64,000 bases of DNA from Eutypa lata (lineage: Eukaryota > Ascomycota > Sordariomycetes > Xylariales > Diatrypaceae), in contig JAKULF010000004.1 of NCBI GenBank assembly GCA_022661535.1, positions 3,658,001-3,722,000 on the forward strand, given 5' to 3'. Numbering within the stretch: the stretch's first letter is position 1; every line of letters starts with the position of its first letter. Made by a program: the position numbers and the translations under genes. This document shows positions 1 through 11,740 of this stretch, piece after piece. Below the pieces are notes generated by a model that made no database searches, had not been told where the DNA came from, and was given only the letters and a program-made list of their open reading frames with translations.

Positions 1-274
1 GTGATGACTAGATAGGCATTGATTTACAACTTTGGCCCTGCTTTTCCGGTATCTATCATGGCAGAACCGGGCAGCCCACCGAGCAATCTGAATAGTCGAA
101 TGAATTGGGACAGTGGCTATGCCGCTCGTACCGGGAGATAATATCCAAAGCAGCCAAGCACTTGAGGGTCCGGGTACCATTAGCCCTAGCCCCTGCATAT
201 GTAGGTACATAGTGGCCCCCTATTCAAGTCTAGACTCTACCTAGCTCTAGACAGGCTGTCCATCGGATGTAACT

Positions 275-313
275 GGGCTTTGGGGCTTTGGGGCTTTGGG
301 GCTTTGGGGCTTT
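275..313. repeat. 8-bp tandem repeat, unit GGGGCTTT
   Basis: Nearly five uninterrupted head-to-tail copies of GGGGCTTT (the first lacks one G). It resembles a G-rich minisatellite. It is not the TTAGGG telomere repeat and lies in an ordinary intergenic region. Confidence 0.95.
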
Positions 314-555
314 GGCGCATCAACCTACCAGCCTACCTAGGTATATGTAGTTAGAAGACTAACTAGCGCTTTTATGCAACAAATAAATAGAGATCAGCTT
401 GCGTGGACATTTATGGGACCCGGAGCTTCTTGTCGCTCTGTCGCAATGTAGTTAACTATAACTATGCACCTGAATAACATACGTAGTATGCAAATATCCG
501 AGGAATATGTACTTGTCAGCTGTAGTGTAACTAGTTAGTGGCTGCATTCAATTCG

Positions 556-614
556 ATGTATGTATGTATGTATGTATGTATGTATGTATGTATGTATGTA
601 TGTATGTATGTATG
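556..614. repeat. (ATGT)n microsatellite
   Basis: About 14.75 perfect copies of ATGT, upstream of GDT1. It is probably length-polymorphic between strains. Confidence 0.97.
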
Positions 615-1212
615 AACTTCACTAATCGTTCGTTCTATGATACATCTGAATCCAAGCCTCACCTCCTGACATCCTAACTTTTTTCTTCTTCTTCCCTTTC
701 ATGATGTCGCGTGTGTGGTGAGGAAGAATCCCGTTAAAATTTTACTATCAACAGACTCTGTTGTCATTTCTCTATTCCTACTGTCTCTACCCTTACCTAA
801 TTTCTCACTACCTTTCAATACCTACCATTTTATAGGTACTACTTCGTATCCTGCGAAACTCCTGTGTTGGATTTTGTCCTGCTATCGTCATTCTCGCCGT
901 CCTTTCGCATTTCTTCGTAATATATTGAAACCTTAGTTACCTAATAGTGGTTGTCATCGCTACGCGTTATACAGCCTTTGTACAGCCTTTGGTGCCTGCA
1001 GACTACACGATTTTGAGACACTGCTTGAAGCCTCCTACGATTGCTAACCCGCGACGTGATCGACCTCCCGGGCAACGTGCTCTTAGGAAACGGTAGACGC
1101 AGTACGGTTTTCAATCGAACCCGGATTTTCTTTCGCAAAGAAATTCGACAAAGTTACCTTGCTACACGACCCAAGTTTTTCTTTACCTCGCTAGGAATAT
1201 CGATTGCCCATC

Positions 1213-2942
1213 ATGAGGATCCGACGTCAGCGAACACCTCTTCTTCTCTTACTTATTCCCTCCCTTGCCTTAGCGACTGCTATCCCCGACGTGCCTTCGC
1301 AAAAGGATGCCCGGGTCGCTATCCCGGACAACTCTGGCGCACAATCTGCTTTGGAGTCGACCACCAAATCTAAGATCGAGGTTGGCACCAAGAATGCCCC
1401 GGTAGATGGCAAAGATGGCATGCCTCACGAGGGTCCCTTCATAACTACTGATAAGGATCGTAAGAAGGGAAGCGATGCTCCTGAGTTATCCGATTCCAAA
1501 AGCCTTCCGACCCTCAAGGATTCCTCATCAGAGTCCATAACGATCGACGGCAAGAAGATACCGGAATCGAACGATGGTGTCATGGACGACCCTAATCGCC
1601 AGCTTCCCAAACAGGGGACTACCGGTACAGAAGGCGGTGTTAGCGAAAAGGATAAGGCCCGCAAGGTGAAGGAAGGAGTGACAGGCGAGAAGGTCGAAAA
1701 TGTCCCTCCTACCCCGAACGAAGTACCCCTTATGCCCAACGAGTCCAAGGGCAAGACTAGCGACGAGAAAGAATCCACGAATAAGGATGATACATATCGA
1801 ACTGCAGATGATGTCGTCGGGCTCGAGGTAGGAACCCTAAGCCGTCTCAGAAGGGATTTTATTAGTTGTCATGATGCGAAATGCTAACTGTTAGCTCCTG
1901 AATAGAAACCAGAGGATCTTCCAGGCAAACTACGAGACGCCCCCAACCCAGTCCCTGACTCCGCTGTCAAGGATCACCTCGACGTTACGAATCCCTCCAA
2001 GTCATCATCTAAGACGCTCAGCAATGATTACGAAGGCAATGAAGGCATCATCCAGCCGTTCCACTCTTTCATCCTTTCTTTAACCATGATCTTGGTTTCT
2101 GAAGTTGGTGACAAGACTTTCCTGGTTGCCGCCCTCATGGCCATGAAGCATGATCGCATGGTTGTTTTCTCCGCTGCCTTCGGTGCCTTGCTCGTCATGA
2201 CTATCATATCTGCCGTGCTTGGCCACACTGTCCCGTCCTTGATTCCGAAGAGGGTGACGGCCTTTGCTGCCGCCGGTCTTTTCTTAATTTTCGGCATCAA
2301 GTTGCTACGTGAGGGTTTGGCTATGGACCCTAACGAGGGAGTTACGGCAGAAATGCAAGAGGTCGAGCAAGAGCTTCAAGAGAAGGAACATAAAGCTTTG
2401 AAACAAGGTAGACGGCGCTCGTCGGTTACTCCCTACGCCTTGGAGATGGGCCTCAACCGCAATCGGAAGTCGCGTTCACAGTCGAGATTTCCCACACCGC
2501 CACGCAGTCCTTCTATGTCTCCGCCTCGAAGTCCCTCGCCTCGTGGTGGATTTATGGGTGGGGTCGGCGTTGGCCTGGCGAACTTGTTTTCATTGCTGCT
2601 CAGCCCTGCCTGGGTTCAGACCTTCATCATGACATTCTTGGGTGAATGGGGAGATCGAAGCCAGATTGCCACGATTGCTATGGCTGCGGGTCAGGACTAT
2701 TGGTGGGTTACCCTGGGCGCCTTGGTTGGCCATGCCTGTTGCACTGGAGTTGCTGTGGTTGGTGGCCGCGCCATTGCGGGCCGGGTCAGTATGAAAGTTG
2801 GTACGTAGTTCTCATCCCGAACTTTCCTTTTTATCCCCTTTTCCCTTCATCTGACTAACGTACTGGTACAGTTACGATGGGCGGCGCTATTGCTTTCTTG
2901 GTGTTCGGCTTCATCTACTTGTTTGAGGCACTATACGCGTAG
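1213..2942 (+). CDS. GDT1: GDT1/TMEM165 family Ca2+/Mn2+:H+ transporter
   Basis: Probable Golgi or vacuolar cation exchanger of the GDT1/TMEM165 (UPF0016) family, which maintains Ca/Mn homeostasis for glycosylation. Exons are 1213-1827, 1906-2800 and 2872-2942 (526 aa); both introns are GT-AG with CTAAC branch points. Both family signatures are present, EVGDKT at residues 271-276 and EWGDRS at 452-457, each inside a three-helix hydrophobic repeat. The start at 1213 gives a hydrophobic signal peptide (about residues 1-21). A charged, low-complexity segment of roughly 240 residues, rich in Lys/Asp/Glu/Pro, then precedes the first helix, and a Ser/Pro/Arg-rich loop separates the repeats. Yeast and human members are about 280-325 aa, so this protein is much longer. 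Family assignment is certain; the transported ion is inferred from relatives. Confidence 0.93.
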
Positions 2943-3823
2943 ACGTTACCGAATATGCCTTGTCTTGAGCCACGAGCTCCTTGACATATAGCTCTCAGTA
3001 GCCTTCTTGTCTTGTGAACTATATTTGTAATCAAAATCCGGTCTCGGCTGTGCCTTCATTTCTTAGCGGGCGTGTGTCTGGTTCATGGCGGATCATGATG
3101 TCTAGTTTCACCGGGATGGTATGACTACCTAGACATCGCTGGGATGCCGGACACTGAAGACATGTATCATATCTATATATGGGAATATCCTTGCGCGGGT
3201 ATGGGGGGTATAAGAAGTATCTCACAAACTTGTTCAGGAGGTGGCATGAGGACGGTGAAAAGGGGCAGTAGTACTTCCTTTCAGCATGGGCCGGAGTTTT
3301 TGGAATGAGGGGAATGGGACTTGTTCACAGGCTAGAGGTGGCTTTAAGCTACTTGTTTGCAACGTACGTAAGCAGAGAGTTAGACGTCGTCGGGCGATTA
3401 AAAGAATCATTACTGGGTTGGTCATTCCTACTACTTATGAGGGGACTGGTGCTACATAGAGCCCGAAAAGAGCTTCGGCCATCTCACCCCCGTATATATC
3501 GAAGGTGGTGAACTATAAGTACCTAGAATGGTGACGTAGCTAGACAGACTACTTAAGTACAGAGTGATGTTCGCTTCTAGGCTATATATATATATATGAC
3601 TTGTAAATATATTCTACTGTACTACTTGAACGAGGAGTCCTATCGTCGTCACTTTAGCCTGTGTGAATAAGCGAAAAAAAGTCTAGCCTGGTGTCTCTTT
3701 ATCTTTGAATGCTTCTAGAAAAGAGTGTATAAGATACGGTGGGACCGGAACCCTGGCTATGTCTGATCGGCATATTTATATATAGAGATAAACGAACGCT
3801 AGCTCATACAACCATCTACGTAA

Positions 3824-3859
3824 CTATCTACATACCTATCTACATACCTATCTACATAC
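3824..3859. repeat. 12-bp tandem repeat, three copies of CTATCTACATAC
   Basis: Three perfect consecutive copies, with partial copies on both sides. Confidence 0.9.
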
Positions 3860-4271
3860 CTACCTAAAATGCTATACACAGCAAAGTACTACATATACCT
3901 CTAGGTTTTATTTTGTAAGGTTATAAGTAATCAATCGTCCTGCAGGTAGGTTTATGCACCAAGACATAGGCAGGTAGCTGGGTATGAGGTAGCCAGTGTA
4001 CCTATACCTATACTACCTACGTATTTCCCGCAGCCTATCGGTTGGACTGGCCCAAATCGAGTATAAACCAATTACTTACCAAGCAGCAACCCCATATACC
4101 CCGCATTCACCCTCCTCGTCACAAACCTGACCCGAGATCTCACTAGTATTAGCTAGCTAAAGGTAATGAATACGTCTATCAACCTAGCTTACTGAGTGCT
4201 AAGCCTTGATTATTGAGACATTCTTATCATTGGTATATATATTAGTTTCATATCTTTCCCTGTTGTGATTG

Positions 4272-4293
4272 ATATATATATATATATATATAT
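4272..4293. repeat. (TA)n microsatellite
   Basis: Uninterrupted TA dinucleotide run about 160 bp upstream of the next start codon. Confidence 0.9.
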
Positions 4294-4451
4294 CTATCTA
4301 TCCATATTGCCCCTAATATATAGATTGATATACATATCAAGTTATTAACACCTATCTATTTCCACACAGAGAGCAGACCATCCAACGTAATATTCCCTCA
4401 AACCTCACGGGCTATTCCGCTGCTGCCGCCGCCGCCGACGCCGCCGCAACC

Positions 4452-5137
4452 ATGCTGTGGTCCCCAACCTCCCCGAAGCCAGAAGATGCTGCCAGCCCCC
4501 CGAGACGGGAGTCTGTAAGCGAGCCGGCGCGGCAGCGAAACCCCGGCCGCCGGGTTGCACAGATCGTAAAGCTGAAGCCCGAGTTCATCGCCAAGTACAA
4601 GGAGGTCCATGCTGCCGTGTGGCCAGAGGTTCTCCAGCAGATCAGGGTCTGCAATATTCAGGACTGTGAGTTCCGACCCACCCTCTGCCTCGTGCACCTG
4701 GGCGTGTCCCTCCCTCCCTCCCTAGCTAGCTCCCGGAAGCTTCATTCCCTGACTTGCGTGTCGTGCGTGTTGCCTCTCATCGTTGGTGATCTGTAACTGA
4801 CAATAGCTCCTTGGAAACCGTAGATAGCATCTTCCACGACAAGGACTCGGGCGTCCTATACGCGACCTTCAAGTACGTAGGGTACGATTACGCCGGCGAC
4901 ATGGAGCGAATGCGCGAGAACCCGAAGGTCCGGGAATGGTGGGCGATGACGGATGGTTTCCAAGAGGTAGGATACCCGGATCCCGAACCGAATGGAGAAC
5001 ACACTCCTATCATGGAATGTACCGGCTAACATAGAACGTTCCTCGTCTTATAGAGTCTGGTCCCGGGCGCCACGAATAGCGAGTCTGGTAGCCCACCTTG
5101 GTGGAAGGAGGTTGAGGAGGTGTTCTACCTGCCGTGA
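4452..5137 (+). CDS. L-rhamnose mutarotase (RhaM family)
   Basis: Interconverts the alpha and beta anomers of L-rhamnose, feeding rhamnose catabolism; presumably cytosolic. Exons are 4452-4665, 4824-4966 and 5054-5137 (146 aa), with GTGAGT and GTAGGA donors and a CTAAC branch point in intron 2. The core aligns over its whole length with bacterial RhaM: YKEVHAAVWPE carries His53, matching the active-site His22 of the E. coli enzyme. It is followed by DYSIFHDK, REWWAMTD and the C-terminal VEEVFYLP. Bacterial RhaM is 104 aa; here about 30 extra N-terminal residues, Pro/Arg-rich, precede the fold, and a downstream start cannot be excluded. No other rhamnose genes are adjacent. It converges on the thioredoxin-like gene, about 300 bp away. 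Confidence 0.93.
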
Positions 5138-5443
5138 GGCTGTGATCGACCGCCTTCTGGAAGACATTGTGTTGTTGCTTTTCCGGGGTATCCGTCTACT
5201 AAGCCGCGCGCAAAGTCGATAGCAGTTGGTAGCCACAACACCAAGAAAGAAAGAAAACACTATATAAGGGTTCCATGACCGGTGCAACATATCATGCCAC
5301 CGGGAAACCTATGTCCGTTATTCATGTCCCAGCACTCAATAATCGTAATGTCGGCGGTAGTCCACTGATCGAGGCCGTAAACGTAGCGTAGAGCGGATTC
5401 GCGTATTAGTCGTGCTAGACAATAACCTCTTCCCCTTTCCCCT
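5138..5443. other. Convergent intergenic region
   Basis: Shared 3' region of the mutarotase (+) and thioredoxin-like (-) genes. Nothing else is recognised. Confidence 0.6.
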
Positions 5444-5901
5444 TCAGTTCCAACCCTTAAAAAAGCCACTCAAACCACTCCCTCCACCACCTCCATCTCC
5501 ACCTCCTCTACCGCCCTGCCGCCGAGCCTCAGTGCGGACCCAATCTTCCAGGAACGCGCGATCAGCGAGCTTCCTCGCGTCCGCGATCTTCGTCGTGGTC
5601 TGGGCCTCACCGGCATCGAAGCTGAGCAGCGTAGGAATAGACGTGATCATGTACGTCATGCCCAACCCGCCGTTCATGATGTCCGGGGCATCGTACTCGA
5701 CCTCGCAGTACGCGATGCCGCCCTCGGCTTCGCCGACGCCCGACTCGATGAGAGATTTGATGAAGGGTGTCACCGTCCGGCAGGTCGGGCACCACGAGGC
5801 TGTCCAGAGAGTGAGGAGGGGCCGCCGCGAGGACGACGACAGCAACTGGTAGGTATGTAGGTCGTCGGGGCGGCGGACACTTGAAAATTTTCAGAATCAG
5901 C

Positions 5902-5938
<37 letters not shown>

Positions 5939-6153
5939 TATCAGCTAGGTTGAGGACTTTTTTCTTCTCATAGTGAACTGAAAAAACTATAAGAGGGGAG
6001 AAAGCCTTAGTAGGTAGAAAAGACGTACGAGGTGTAGATCTGGTTGGGTTCGCGAAGATGCTGCGTACTGGAGAAGCTTCTAAAGCTGGTTGAAGAGCCG
6101 ATGCGAAGCCCCTTTAGAGCCGGGGGCAGTGTGATTCGGATAGAAGAACGCAT
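5444..6153 (-). CDS. Thioredoxin-domain protein, probably mitochondrial
   Basis: Two exons, 6153-6029 and 5879-5444 (186 aa), joined by a 149-bp intron (GTACGT donor, CAAG acceptor) that contains a GATA microsatellite. Residues 1-35 are rich in Arg/Ser without acidic residues until late and include RSFSST, typical of a mitochondrial presequence. A thioredoxin fold follows, with TLWTASWCPTC giving a CxxC redox pair at Cys72/Cys75, then the conserved SIPTLLSF segment containing the cis-proline. The C-terminus is a Gly-rich linker. The upstream exon is required: it restores the first strand and the VRRPDDLH helix that the second exon alone lacks. It probably acts as a disulfide reductase or redox relay; the partner is unknown and mitochondrial targeting is inferred. 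Confidence 0.88.
5904..5938. repeat. (GATA)n microsatellite inside an intron
   Basis: About nine copies of GATA close to the acceptor side of the intron of the thioredoxin-like gene. Confidence 0.95.
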
Positions 6154-7036
6154 GGTGCTACTATGGAGGGGAGGAGAGAGGAACTAATGAATCTGTGCTC
6201 TAGCAATTGTCGATGGCGCATAGAAGTGGTGATGGTTTACGTAGCTCCCCGTGGCTGTCCCGACTAGACTAGCTTGTGGTTGACACTTAAAACTAAGCAC
6301 TTTCTTTTGCCCCCAAACTCCTGAATCGTCTTTTCTTTTCGATCCCCTTTTAGATTTTATGTAAAGGGGATAGGCTAACTATGCTGAATATTAGGAGAGA
6401 TAGTTCTCGATATGTTACTTGCGGAGCAGTTGAAATGTCGAAATACATGTATGCCGGGTTTTATCTAGTGTCGTCATATGAAGCAAATTAATCTCGGCAG
6501 GGGCGTTTCTTAGCTTCTTGGCATACGCTAAACACTGATTGACAACATCGAAGTTCATACCTGTCAGGCCCTGTGTAAGTAGGCTTGAACGAAGCTGAAT
6601 GTCACTTGTGACTACGTACTTTTGTGATTGTATGAATTGGCTTAATATGTTGGATATATTTAATGTCGTGTATACATGAAATATCATGTTTGGTTCAATA
6701 GACATCTTAGAAACAGTATATCCAACCACCATGCTTTTAATAATAAAAAACTAAAACTAAAAGTTGTATGACTGTTTATTTCTTTACTCGAGAACAATGA
6801 TAGACGGTAAGTCATAGTCATTGGTTATGAACGCATTCCCTCCTGAACGCCAGTGTCATCTTATCGTAATATCGTAGCCCAATGTATACTAAAATGCAAT
6901 GCAACCATTGAGTATGCAGAGCCCGAAAACCAGTTGAGTAGTCGCCTACCCACTATGCTCCCAATGCCTTATAATATAACGATGAACCAACCATCGACCT
7001 TCAGATCTGATGGCAACCATCCAAACAATCATCACC
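6154..7036. other. Intergenic region between thioredoxin-like gene and MFS gene
   Basis: Promoter of the thioredoxin-like gene at the low end and 3' region of the MFS gene at the high end. A 105-codon open frame at 6415-6732 (-) has no recognisable domain and lies in AT-richer DNA; I do not call it a gene. Confidence 0.5.
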
Positions 7037-9647
7037 TCAAAACTTCTCCATGAAGTTCTTACGGACTGTCCACATTCGAGCCCTCTTGCCATATATGTAC
7101 ATGGGAATAGTGGAAAAGAGTACGATCAGTTGGATGATGCCAATCCACATGAACACCGACTTCGAGCCGTCATGGACCAGCCATTCGGTAACAAACAGGC
7201 TGAAAACGAATCCGTGAAGCACGTTCTTGCTTAAGTTCAGCGTGACAAGTGCTTCTCCAGCATATTGTCGGTAACTGTCCACGCAAAAAGTGATAGATGT
7301 TGTGGAACCCAAAGAGCAGCCGAAGGAGACCACACCAAAGAAGATCGTTGGAACGATCCAGGGGTCGGCAACATGGGCCGACCATCCGAATCCTATGAGT
7401 CCAATAACCGTCGTGATCGCAATCGGGATTGCCATCACTAGTCGGAACTCAGGTTCATATAAACCACCGTTTCGTCGAGCCATTGCCTTGACGATAACAT
7501 CGCTTACTTTTCCTGCCACCGCCGTGCCGAGGATTCCACCAACGAATGGCGATATGTAGACAAGACCCGTTTGCAAAGCATTGAATTTGTAAATTCCCTG
7601 CTGGTAGATGACTGCCACGGATTCCGAGATGACGATCAACCAGCCCACTGAGCACGCATAGATGGCTGATGACCACAGCACCGCAGGATACGAGAAGAGA
7701 ATGAAGGGACGCAATGCCACCTTCCACCACTTGTCCTGATTCAACCGCCCATTGTGGAGCTTGAGTTGCTGAGCAAAGGACTTGGGTGGTGCCTGCCGTA
7801 AAGCGTGGGTATATAGTTGACCTCTCGTGGCTGACGGCATGTTTGAAATGGAGAACTTTTCGCTCTCCGTGTCGCTCAGCACGTCATGGGCATGCTGATG
7901 CGCCCCGATTTCCGGGTCCCGGAAATAGCTCCCTGAAGGTTGGCCTGCACGGTGATCCGGTGTTGCAGGCGGAGGACTCTCGAGTGTCACGGAAGCTCTG
8001 CGTGATCCGGCGTTGCTATATGATACATTACGTCCCGAGCCGGGCCTAGAGGGAGGTTTCGCTGTTTGAGGCTCTGGAGGCTGGCTCACACGTTCCAATT
8101 GATCCCCCGCGTCAATCTTCTCATCATTCAACTCCTTCTCTAGCGACTTTGGCTCGACCCCCTCCTCTTTTACTTCAGGGCTAGTGTTCCGATTAGTGTC
8201 CGGCGCAAATCCCACGTGAACACCTTTGTGGCGGGTTGGTGCTGCGGACGACTGGCCAGTTCTCTCCTGGAGCTCAAAGTTCGCCTTTTCATCCATAGGA
8301 CTAGATACGCCGGGGGTTTCGGCAGCTTCACCGGGGGCGTGGTCCTTGGCGGCATTGGTAATCTTTGGCACACTGTATCTAGAGAACGACCTCCTAGAAA
8401 ACAGACTTGGTCGCTTCGGGCGCCGACGTGATCTTGGAACTGGTGTTCTGTCCCAAAAAGTTTCGGGTACAAACAAGAACAAAAGACCACCAGAGAAGGC
8501 AACTACAATAGCGACAATCCTAGGCAAGCATATGTTAGTTGGCCTAAAGCTCTTTGCCTGTATCGTCAGGGTCATCAACGCCTCACCAAAATACCCAACG
8601 CCATGATAAGCTCTGGATTATAACAGCACTAATCAACGGCACTATATTCTTCCCGCCGAGAAGGAGCAGTGTGTAGACACCAATGCGAAATGCTCGTTCG
8701 TGTAAAAAGAAAATCTCGGCAATTGTGGCGGATGGAAGACATTCGACTGGGCTGACAGCAATCCCTTGGAAGATTCTGGCTAGGATCAAGGAGACAAAAT
8801 TGGGTGACAATGCACACCAAACTGCCGATATGATGAAAAGCACAACACCAAACAGATATACCGGGCGTTTTCCATAGAGAATAGCCGTCGGAGAGAATAG
8901 GACGGAACCAATGCCTAGACCTAACATGTAAAGGCCAGTGGTGAGAGCGACGTCTTCGACCTCGATACCGTAATCTAAGTTTTAAGTTAGCAAGGTTGTC
9001 AAGGGGTAGCTATAGAGTCAGATATATACCCTCAGCAACATTTGTGAAACCCGCCGCTATAAGTGGAGTAGTTCCTCCGCCGACCACTACGATGCCCAGT
9101 CAGTAAAGGATCTATTGGCTAAGGGTTGGTGGTGTAATATTGTAGCCTCGAATAGTCGCATTGAAGGTACTCACTGCAATAGAGCCCTAGTGACAAAAGA
9201 GCCACGTCTCTACGCCAGGCCGGCCAATTCAAGGGGTCATTATGCGAGTCATCAGGCTGAGGTTCAAGAATAATTTGGCCATCCTTGGTTTTCTTTTTGT
9301 CCTCTTCTGGTGCCGTCCGATGTTGTGGTTCCTCATGAGGCACTCCTGTAGGAAGGGAGGAGTGTGAAGTCCTAGCGGGGGCGTTTCTCAGGCCAAGGGG
9401 CTCGTTTCTGTCTTTAGCAAGAAGCAACACGGAACCTACAATGTAGTTTAATAATAGTAGCTAGCTTAAAGGAAGGGTGTAGAGAGAGGGAGACTGTACC
9501 TGGAACTGCAATAGTTTCTTTGTCGTTTAGCATTCCCATGTTCCATGTTGCCAAAGCATCAGTTCCCCCCTGATCCCCATTCTGGGTCGAGTTCCTATTA
9601 AATGGAAACCATTTGCGCCGAGGCGCCTGGCCATTTCCAGTTGCCAT
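7037..9647 (-). CDS. MFS transporter with long central loop (drug:H+ antiporter / Hol1-like)
   Basis: Plasma-membrane major facilitator transporter, 778 aa. Exons are 9647-9500, 9435-9175, 9086-9030, 8974-8587 and 8519-7037; all four introns (64, 88, 55 and 67 bp) are GT-AG and phases match. Residues 1-110 are a charged cytosolic tail, followed by DPLNWPAWRRD (116-126), the hallmark entry to the first helix in fungal DHA1/Hol1-type carriers. The loop after helix 2 shows GKRPVY, with ARIFQG in helix 4. VPETFWDR closes the first six helices. A loop of about 230 residues, Pro/Ser/Arg/Glu-rich, separates the halves; such a loop is usual in this group but long. The second half has the remaining helices. 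The substrate cannot be read from sequence: drug, polyamine or cation export/import are all possible. Confidence 0.9.
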
Positions 9648-11740
9648 ACTCCAGCCCGCCTCTCTGTCGAGAGTGCTCGTCTGTTAAGGGAAGAAGCGAA
9701 GTCACGTAAAATCAGGCCGTACGATGCTGAAAGGGATAAAAGTACAGCTGATGCTAAGAAGGTATACCGATCCTAGGAAATTTGACGAATTAGAGAAGCT
9801 TTCTATAGGTGTCTGGGTGTGTATTGAATACATGATCGTGCACAGGTAAAGTAGGTAGGTGTGTAGGAGGCGCCTGTGGACGAAAGACGGGGTGTTAATC
9901 CATTCTGTAGGAAGGTAGTACCTCAGCTCTCCAGTTGCAACTTCCGGATGAAAACGTGGGGATTAATAGCATGCAGCTAGAAGCCCCACAAGAAGTTTAA
10001 CGGGTGTTGTGGGGAGTATATCAGTTAAGGGTTGTCGTGGGCAGAGTGATATTCTAAGACATTGTCAACAGAGGTAGGACTCGATAAGACTCGAAAGTTT
10101 ATGGTGTAACTACCTCGAGCGTTGTAAGATGTCGAACTTCTGCAATAGCCCGCTGTTCTTTATATCAAGAAGAAGGCAAGTAAACTATCGAGACCGGACG
10201 CAGGATTCGGAGAACGGAGTGGCCAACGATAGTAGATCCCTGCTAGCTAACATAAAGAACCACGTCCGAACACGCATTCGTACTTGAACTAACAGTCAAA
10301 TAGGACTAACAAATACATAGTTGGTGGTTGGGATTCCGTAGTCTTTTAAACTCCCCTCTCCCCCCCATCTTGCAAAGCCTACATGTATCATTTTAAGTAT
10401 GTTACCATCGCGGCTTATTGCGGTGTGGCGCGTAAGGCGGGATGAGAGATCTGATAGACGAGCTTAGGTACTTGATGTGACGTCAATTTCAACAGAGAGA
10501 TCTTGCTATAGTGTATGTACTCTAATCCTGGGCGACTAAGCGCATGCGAGGAGGCTCTTGGCGCCTTTTAGGTGCTAAAAATTCACATGCCAATGGTCAC
10601 GCGTTAAGACTAACACAACGCTAATGCTGATGGACACAGTTGGACCAAGGATGCGCCATCTTCACTAAGAAGGTGCAGGTATTGTAGGGAGCCGCATTGT
10701 CTGGAGAGGATACTGAATAAGCCCGACCTGCTTGTCATATGATGAAGGCACAAGGCAAATCCCTTAACTATTCCTGGAATACGATGCATCTGGTATGATG
10801 CACACTAACTTGGCGGTTATTCTTCAGCTGATGATCGCATAACCGCAAGCATTTATAACTTCAAATATATTTGCATACTAGGTAGTAGGTAGCTCGGCAT
10901 TTGGCTTTCAAAGGAAGACCCTGCATACATAGTTAGGTACTTATTAATTGTATTGGACTTGATATCCCTAGGGTTGTAATAAGGGGTCCAAGGGTCACGC
11001 GTGGGGAGCCCAACCTCTCATAAGCAACATTGTACCGACAACATATGGTAAGCAAGCCACACATAGAGTAATACCTATGTACATGTAGGTACAAACAGCA
11101 CCATGGATGTTAGTAGCAGAAAACCAGACGTCCAGACGTCCTGCCTTAACACCACCTTGAATATCCTTCCGTATGCCCATGGCAAATCCCCCTCACAATA
11201 AGTAGCGAATGGTATCAATGTTTTCAGTCGATATTATTTGACATATAGCAGTTCCAGTTGACTCGGCATGCAATATGACGGCATTATCAGGCTTTATAAA
11301 CCAGGCTAGCGAAGCGTAGTTTTGTAGTTATAGTTATATACTCCGCAATTCTTTCACAATCTTCATTTTTGTCTGTGTGGGGACTATAAAACCTAATCCG
11401 AATAATATCGATTGGACCAGCCATTCATATATGCATGCAGACGTCGCTGCAGCTAGAAGATATCTACCCTGCCTGGATCTCTGTATGACGTGAATTGCTA
11501 GGCGCGTGGGAGCGTAGGTGCAGACAGTAACCTACACAACTTGGCATTTGCTTAGTGTAGAGAAGATTCGTATCTATACCCCATATTCGAGTTTGAACGT
11601 CAAACTTCCAAGGTTGTCTTTGGCCATTTGGCTTATCTCATACTCGACCCCAGATCGACACACTGCAGGAAACAGAGTCACCCCATTCGACTCGACAGCC
11701 ACTCTACGGCCCACACCAGTTGTTTCTACAGATTGGAGTT
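9648..11740. other. 2.1-kb intergenic region
   Basis: Upstream of both the MFS gene (-) and ELP6 (+), so it holds two divergent promoters. No open frame with family resemblance, no tRNA and no transposon terminus were recognised. AGGTAGGTA-type runs occur at several points. Confidence 0.5.

Larger units (their letters stand above)
1..1212. other. Intergenic / upstream region of GDT1
   Basis: No coding region is supported here. It holds two tandem repeats listed separately (275-313 and 556-614) and a pyrimidine-rich stretch around 675-700. Short open frames lack family resemblance. The last few hundred bases are probably promoter and 5' leader of the downstream gene. Confidence 0.6.
2943..4451. 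other. Intergenic region between GDT1 and rhamnose mutarotase gene
   Basis: About 1.5 kb without a supportable gene. It contains a 12-bp tandem repeat (3824-3859), a TA run (about 4272-4293) and many TACCTA-type runs. The final part is the promoter/leader of the downstream gene. Confidence 0.6.

Noticed and set aside
275..313. G-rich repeat as a possible internal telomere repeat
   Set aside because: The unit is GGGGCTTT, not TTAGGG, and only five copies occur in mid-contig.
715..936. 73-codon open frame on the plus strand near GDT1
   Set aside because: Hydrophobic start but no ATG (begins at a GTG) and no family resemblance; lies in the likely leader region.
6415..6732. 105-codon open frame on the minus strand
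   Set aside because: No recognisable domain, AT-richer than neighbouring genes, no splice-supported extension; probably chance.
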